From assembly GCA_023382535.1 (NCBI GenBank), contig JAHDWA010000055.1:1-64000 (forward strand): 64,000 nt of DNA, in the 5' to 3' direction. Each line of letters starts with the position of its first letter. Position 1 is the first letter of the stretch. The notes beneath the pieces were generated by a model. It saw only the letters and a list, made by a program, of their open reading frames with translations. It was not told the DNA's origin and did not search any database. Origin of the DNA: Anaerolineae bacterium. GTDB lineage: Bacteria > Chloroflexota > Anaerolineae > 4572-78 > J111. Of the stretch, positions 60,524 to 64,000 are shown piece after piece. Both the position numbers and the translations under genes were made by a program.

Positions 60524-63280
60524 ATGTCCCGTCGAGACGATTTACAGCGATTAATTATCAACTACGGCCGGCGCTTGCAGAAGCTGCAAGAGCAGCAGGC
60601 GCTTATGGGCCTGGACACGCCGCCTCATATCTTGATCGAAATCGAGGATATTCAGGCCAAGATAGCCGAGCTGGAAGAGAAACTGGCTGCCCTGGACGAG
60701 GCCGGTTTTGCCGCCGAACTCCCCTACTCAGCGCCAGAGCAACAGGCTCAGCCGCAGGTCCAACCCGCTTCTCAGAGCAGTCCTCAATCGTCGCCCCAAC
60801 AGATGATCTTTGTCGGCCGCCAGGTTCAACTGGCCGAGTTGGAGCGTCACTGGCAGGAGACTTATCACCGGCAGCGAGGTAAAGTTGTCTTCCTGGCGGG
60901 TGAGGCCGGCATTGGTAAAACCACTTTGGTGCGGGCATTCAGCCAGGATACGCTGCAGAAGTACCCGCGGATGCAGTACGCTTATGCCCAATGCGATCAG
61001 ATTGCCGGGGACATTTCACCCTATGCCCCCTTTGTGCAACTGCTCAACAAATTGACCGAGCAAGCCACCCGGCGGGGTAAGCATTGGTCGGTCGAGTTTA
61101 TCCGCGAGATTGGCCCGGATATTCTGGGCATGGTCCCCGTCGCCGGCCCTATCCTGGCCACCGCCGCCAAAAGCGCCGATTTTGCCTGGAGGAAACGCCG
61201 GCAGGAGGACAGTGATCTCGACCGGCCCAGCCGGTTCAGCCAGCAAGACATTTTTCAACAATTCACCGACACTTTCCGCAACCTGGCTCGCCGCAAAAAC
61301 CCGTTACTGCTCTTTATTGATGACTGGCACTGGGCTGATACCAGCTCGACCAACCTGCTCTTTCATCTGGCCCGCCAACTGAGCGATGTACCTATCTTGC
61401 TCCTGGCGGCCTATCGCCCGCACGATGTCCAGGCCCGGCAGCACCCCATTCTGGCCGTCCGGACCGAAATGGAACGGTACCAGCTTTGCACCAGCCTGTC
61501 CCTGGATTTTCTCGACCGCGATGATGTGCTGGATTATCTGGCCCACCGCTTTCCGCAAGCTCAATTTGAGCCACCTTTCATTGATTGGTTGTTAGACATT
61601 ACCAGTGGCAACGCCCTCTTTACGACCGAGTACGTGAATTTGTTGGTCAACGAAAAGTTACTGACCCCGGATGGACGGCTGGCAAAGGACTTGGGCCGGA
61701 TGTTACCCCCGGCCAACGTCGAGGCAGTCATTCGCAGCCGGTTAAGCTTTCTGGACCGGGAAGCGCGAGATATGCTGGCCTATGGCAGTGTCGAGGGAGA
61801 GCAGTTCACAACCTTTCTGCTCAGCCGCCTGTTGGACCTTAAGCCGTTGCTGCTGCTCAAGCGGCTGCGCACCATCGAGGAAACCCACCAGCTTATCGTG
61901 AGCCGGGGCCAGCAAACCGTCTATGAGCAACAAACCACCGTCTACCGCTTTATCCATACCCTGATCCATCTCACCCTATATAACTCGCTAGAAGCAGAAG
62001 AACGGGTTGAAATCAATCGCCTGCTGCTGAATCTACGCGGCCAGATTTACGAGCAAGCTGACGAGGCAACTAAAGCCCGTTTGTTGCCTGATTTGCTGGG
62101 CCATGCGGCCGAAGCCCAGGATTACCTGGCCGAAGCTCGGTATGCCTTGGCAGCGTCTGAAAATACCGTCAACAAGTACGCTCCCGACGAGGTGTTGAAG
62201 CAGTGTGAGCGGGGATTAGTAGCGCTTGAGAAAGTCACTGGCCAGGTTGCCGAAGTGCAAAAGCTGCAAACAGATTTACTGCTGCAACTTAGCAAAACCG
62301 TGTATTTTACCAGCAAATGGCAGCAGGGCTTGGAAACCTGCCGTCAAGCCGAGGCGTTGGCCAGAAAAACCAATGATAAAGCCAGACTGGCCGAGGTCTT
62401 AAACAATCTGGGTTGGATCTTGCGGCATCTCGGGCGCTTTGACCAATCCCTCCACAGTTATAATGAGGCAATGAGCCTGGCCGAACACTTAGGCGATACC
62501 GTAACGCTGAACTGGGCTAACAATGGCATTGGCTTAATTCTTTGGAGGCAGGGTCATTACGATCAGGCGTTACAATGGTTTCAGCAAGTATCGGCTTCTG
62601 CTGAGAAAATCGGCAACAAAAAACAGATGGCTTTAGCCTATCACTCCCTGGCTAACATCTACAGCCATCAAGGCAGCTACGATGAGGCGGTGATTTGGTA
62701 TAGTAAAGCGATAGCCATCAATGAGGAGGCCGGAAACAAACTTGAGTTAGCCTGGAATTACAATAATTTGGCTATTATCAAGGCCCATCAGGACAAAGAT
62801 GGTGAAGCGATAGAACTATTTCGGAAAACCTTAACGATCTCGCAAGAAGCGACGTTTAAGCGAGGGGAAGCAGCAGCTTTAGCAGGTATCGGCAGCATCT
62901 ACAGAAGACAAGGGGATTATGAGCAGGCCCTGGATAACTATCGCCAGTCCCAGTCAATCAATGAAATCATGGGAGAACAACGGGGCCTGGGTTGGAATTA
63001 CAACAACATCGGCCTCATTTATCAGGACCTGGGGGATTATGATCAGGCGTTGGAGCTATATCAAAAGGCCCTGACAATTTGGCAGGAAATGGGCTTTAAG
63101 CGCGAAGAGGCTCAAACAAGACATAACATCGGCATTGTTCACGAAACCCAGGCTCATTATACTCAAGCTCTTGCCTGCTACCGTCAGGCCTTGACCCTCC
63201 GCGAAACATTAAACAACTCCAATGACATCACCGAAACCCGCCGGCGTATTGCCGAAATTGAGGCCAAATTGACCGAGTGA
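60524..63280 (+). CDS. STAND ATPase with TPR repeats, no DNA-binding domain
   Basis: About 918 aa from an ATG at 60524 (a GTG at 60497 is an alternative; neither has a strong ribosome site). Residues 1-65 form a helical hairpin (LQRLIINYGRRLQKLQEQ, LDTPPHILIEIEDIQAKIAELEEKL), a layout I have seen at the N-terminus of other Chloroflexota STAND and conflict-type proteins. A Gln/Pro/Ser linker follows. AAA_16-type NTPase: Walker A GEAGIGKT near 127 and Walker B LLLFIDDWHWAD near 261. TPRs fill about 600-910 with classic units (LNNLGWILRHLGRFDQSLHSY; WNYNNIGLIYQDLGDYDQAL). No winged helix, BTAD or HTH, so it is probably a signalling scaffold and not a transcription factor. Confidence 0.88.
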   Translation: MSRRDDLQRLIINYGRRLQKLQEQQALMGLDTPPHILIEIEDIQAKIAELEEKLAALDEAGFAAELPYSAPEQQAQPQVQPASQSSPQSSPQQMIFVGRQVQLAELERHWQETYHRQRGKVVFLAGEAGIGKTTLVRAFSQDTLQKYPRMQYAYAQCDQIAGDISPYAPFVQLLNKLTEQATRRGKHWSVEFIREIGPDILGMVPVAGPILATAAKSADFAWRKRRQEDSDLDRPSRFSQQDIFQQFTDTFRNLARRKNPLLLFIDDWHWADTSSTNLLFHLARQLSDVPILLLAAYRPHDVQARQHPILAVRTEMERYQLCTSLSLDFLDRDDVLDYLAHRFPQAQFEPPFIDWLLDITSGNALFTTEYVNLLVNEKLLTPDGRLAKDLGRMLPPANVEAVIRSRLSFLDREARDMLAYGSVEGEQFTTFLLSRLLDLKPLLLLKRLRTIEETHQLIVSRGQQTVYEQQTTVYRFIHTLIHLTLYNSLEAEERVEINRLLLNLRGQIYEQADEATKARLLPDLLGHAAEAQDYLAEARYALAASENTVNKYAPDEVLKQCERGLVALEKVTGQVAEVQKLQTDLLLQLSKTVYFTSKWQQGLETCRQAEALARKTNDKARLAEVLNNLGWILRHLGRFDQSLHSYNEAMSLAEHLGDTVTLNWANNGIGLILWRQGHYDQALQWFQQVSASAEKIGNKKQMALAYHSLANIYSHQGSYDEAVIWYSKAIAINEEAGNKLELAWNYNNLAIIKAHQDKDGEAIELFRKTLTISQEATFKRGEAAALAGIGSIYRRQGDYEQALDNYRQSQSINEIMGEQRGLGWNYNNIGLIYQDLGDYDQALELYQKALTIWQEMGFKREEAQTRHNIGIVHETQAHYTQALACYRQALTLRETLNNSNDITETRRRIAEIEAKLTE

Positions 63281-63319
63281 GGAGGCAAAGAGCAGTAAAT
63301 AGGGCCTCCTCACCTTTTG

Positions 63320-63392
63320 TTAAGAAAACTTAACCTAATCTTTACCCTCTCTTAAGCTCAAGTTAACTGAATCCTTAAATTAAGGTTATAAA
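63320..63392 (+). promoter_or_regulatory. Phased TTAAC-type repeat array 1 with -10 box
   Basis: TTAAG/TTAAC-like pentamers start at 63320, 63330, 63341, 63352, 63363 and about 63375, that is at 10, 11, 11, 11 and 12 bp. TATAAA lies at 63387-63392. It resembles pho-box-style binding sites of OmpR/PhoB-class regulators. Upstream of the small genes at 63450 and 63658. Confidence 0.6.
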
Positions 63393-63421
63393 ATCCATCT
63401 CAGATTACAGATGGATTTTTT
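63390..63421 (+). terminator. Hairpin with T-run overlapping the array 1 promoter
   Basis: AAAATCCATCT (63390-63400) pairs perfectly with AGATGGATTTT (63409-63419), followed by TT. It may end the STAND-TPR transcript (stop at 63280); its left arm overlaps the putative -10 region. Confidence 0.65.
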
Positions 63422-63449
63422 ATTAGACCACGATATAGGAGAAGTACTT

Positions 63450-63653
63450 ATGCCTGAAACAGTAGGGATGCTTGAATTGAAGATTGCTCGACTGGAGCAG
63501 CGCCTGGCGGTGATCAGACAACAACAGCGCTTGAGCCAGCCTTATCCTGAGCACAGAGCCGCTTTGCTCAGTCAAGCTCGCCATCTGCAAGCGGTTTTAG
63601 CTCAACTGAACTGGCGCCGGCCCAACTTCTTGCCGGCGCGACAGGCGGCTTGA
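63450..63653 (+). CDS. Small coiled-coil protein of unknown function
   Basis: 67 aa from an ATG at 63450 with AGGAG about 9 bp upstream; an ATG at 63411 is inside the terminator hairpin. Most of it is one charged helix pair (LELKIARLEQRLAVIRQQQRL and LLSQARHLQAVLAQLNWRR). No family recognised. It follows the STAND-TPR gene and its N-terminal helices resemble that protein's IEDIQAKIAELEEKL hairpin in character, so an interaction is conceivable. Confidence 0.6.
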   Translation: MPETVGMLELKIARLEQRLAVIRQQQRLSQPYPEHRAALLSQARHLQAVLAQLNWRRPNFLPARQAA

Positions 63654-63657
63654 AGCG

Positions 63658-63900
63658 ATGCTAAACCGAAGCGATGACCCCCGTTTTACCCAGCTTATGA
63701 AAGCATTGGCTGCCGGCTGGGAAATAGATGAGCCGGTGCTGATCCGGTCCACCTGGCGCGAGATAACCCATCCATCCGGGACCTATCATTTTGTCTTGCG
63801 CCAAAAAGCGCAGGACAAGACCACCCTGCTGAGTTTACCCCCTTCGCCCGAATTGTTGACCTTTCTGGCCGAGCGCAAAATCAGCGTCACCCCCCTCTGA
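63658..63900 (+). CDS. Small protein of unknown function
   Basis: 80 aa, starting 5 bp after the previous gene stops, so likely translated together with it. It reads RFTQLMKALAAGWEIDEPVLIRSTW, then SGTYHFVLRQKAQDKTTLLSL and a C-terminal LTFLAERKI helix. No family recognised; no export signal. In general layout (W, then a short strand pair and a helix) it recalls the SARP-associated small proteins, but the motif residues do not match. Confidence 0.55.
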   Translation: MLNRSDDPRFTQLMKALAAGWEIDEPVLIRSTWREITHPSGTYHFVLRQKAQDKTTLLSLPPSPELLTFLAERKISVTPL

Positions 63901-63911
63901 AAGACGAGTTG

Positions 63912-63990
63912 TTAAGTATTTTTAACACTCGTTTAACAGGCTCTTAAAACTCGATTAACGATACCTTTACAAGCAATCATTACTATAGAT
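63912..63990 (+). promoter_or_regulatory. Phased TTAAC-type repeat array 2 at the window edge
   Basis: TTAAG/TTAAC/TTTAC-like units start at 63912, 63922, 63933, 63944, 63955 and 63966 (steps 10, 11, 11, 11, 11), followed by TATAGAT at 63984-63990. The first four steps are the same as in array 1. The controlled gene lies beyond the window. Confidence 0.6.
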
Positions 63991-64000
63991 AAGGTTGGCA

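Noticed and set aside
1..64000. tRNA, rRNA, CRISPR arrays, integrases, intact insertion sequences, replication origin
   Set aside because: Looked for by eye and not found; short tRNA genes could still be missed without a covariance-model scan.

Overview
The window looks like chromosome of a Chloroflexota bacterium, probably Anaerolineae-like. I infer this from four large SARP/BTAD-STAND-TPR regulators, a secreted beta-helix protein ending in a YLPIIQKN tail, BMP/Nup-type ABC transporters, a fused E1 alpha/beta dehydrogenase and many intergenic word-repeat palindromes. No rRNA, tRNA, CRISPR array, integrase or intact transposase was seen. The assignment rests on family resemblance only.

Layout. 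1-6.3 kb: the end of a protein with an S74-type tail-fibre chaperone domain, translationally coupled to SARP regulator 1, a 73-aa small protein and a secreted beta-helix protein. 6.3-9.5 kb: an AraC regulator divergent from an alpha/beta hydrolase and a sugar isomerase. 9.5-12.6 kb: a sigma70-like promoter, a cobalamin riboswitch with an intrinsic terminator, a corrinoid protein, a UroD-type methyltransferase and a MetH-activation-like protein. 12.6-16.3 kb: SARP regulator 2 divergent from a DUF4242 protein and a small secreted protein. 16.5-23.2 kb (minus): nucleoside-type ABC transporter (ATPase, two permeases), nucleoside hydrolase and UbiD decarboxylase. 23.3-28.7 kb (minus): phosphonate-type PhnE and PhnC with a lipoprotein that fuses a BMP (nucleoside-binding) domain to a PhnD (phosphonate-binding) domain. 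The nucleoside transporter has no other binding protein in the window, so the fusion may serve both transporters. A hybrid histidine kinase lies upstream.

31-35.4 kb: acyl-CoA carboxylase operon (carboxyltransferase, biotin carboxylase, HAD hydrolase, biotin carrier). 35.5-40.3 kb (minus): 2-oxoacid dehydrogenase E2 and fused E1, with a DeoR regulator upstream. 40.6-42.8 kb: MsrQ-like haem protein, DinB protein, HAD hydrolase and a GNAT remnant. 42.9-49.2 kb: SARP regulator 3 divergent from a 74-aa small protein, two tandem-duplicated alpha/beta hydrolases and a DUF2179/UPF0316-like protein. 49.4-53.6 kb: secreted TPR protein, methyltransferase and SpoIIE phosphatase. 53.7-59.8 kb: SARP regulator 4 divergent from an 89-aa small protein, a methyltransferase and a secreted beta-propeller. 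59.9-64 kb: a truncated quinone oxidoreductase, a STAND-TPR protein without a DNA-binding domain and two small genes.

Main point of interest: three of the four SARP-STAND regulators sit beside a short protein sharing one pattern (aromatic-x-aromatic-[VL]-L-x-[LV]-W near the N-terminus, then R-x-[SF]-L and, in two of them, DPxTGQ). At least three regulator intergenic regions carry direct repeats at about 10, 11 or 22 bp, placed as SARP operators are. This looks like a repeated regulator / small protein / effector module. The window end carries a second kind of regulatory DNA: two arrays of TTAAC-like repeats with nearly the same 10-11-11-11 bp phasing. Four copies of a REP-like palindrome (GGTGACAGGCACTT type) also lie between genes.
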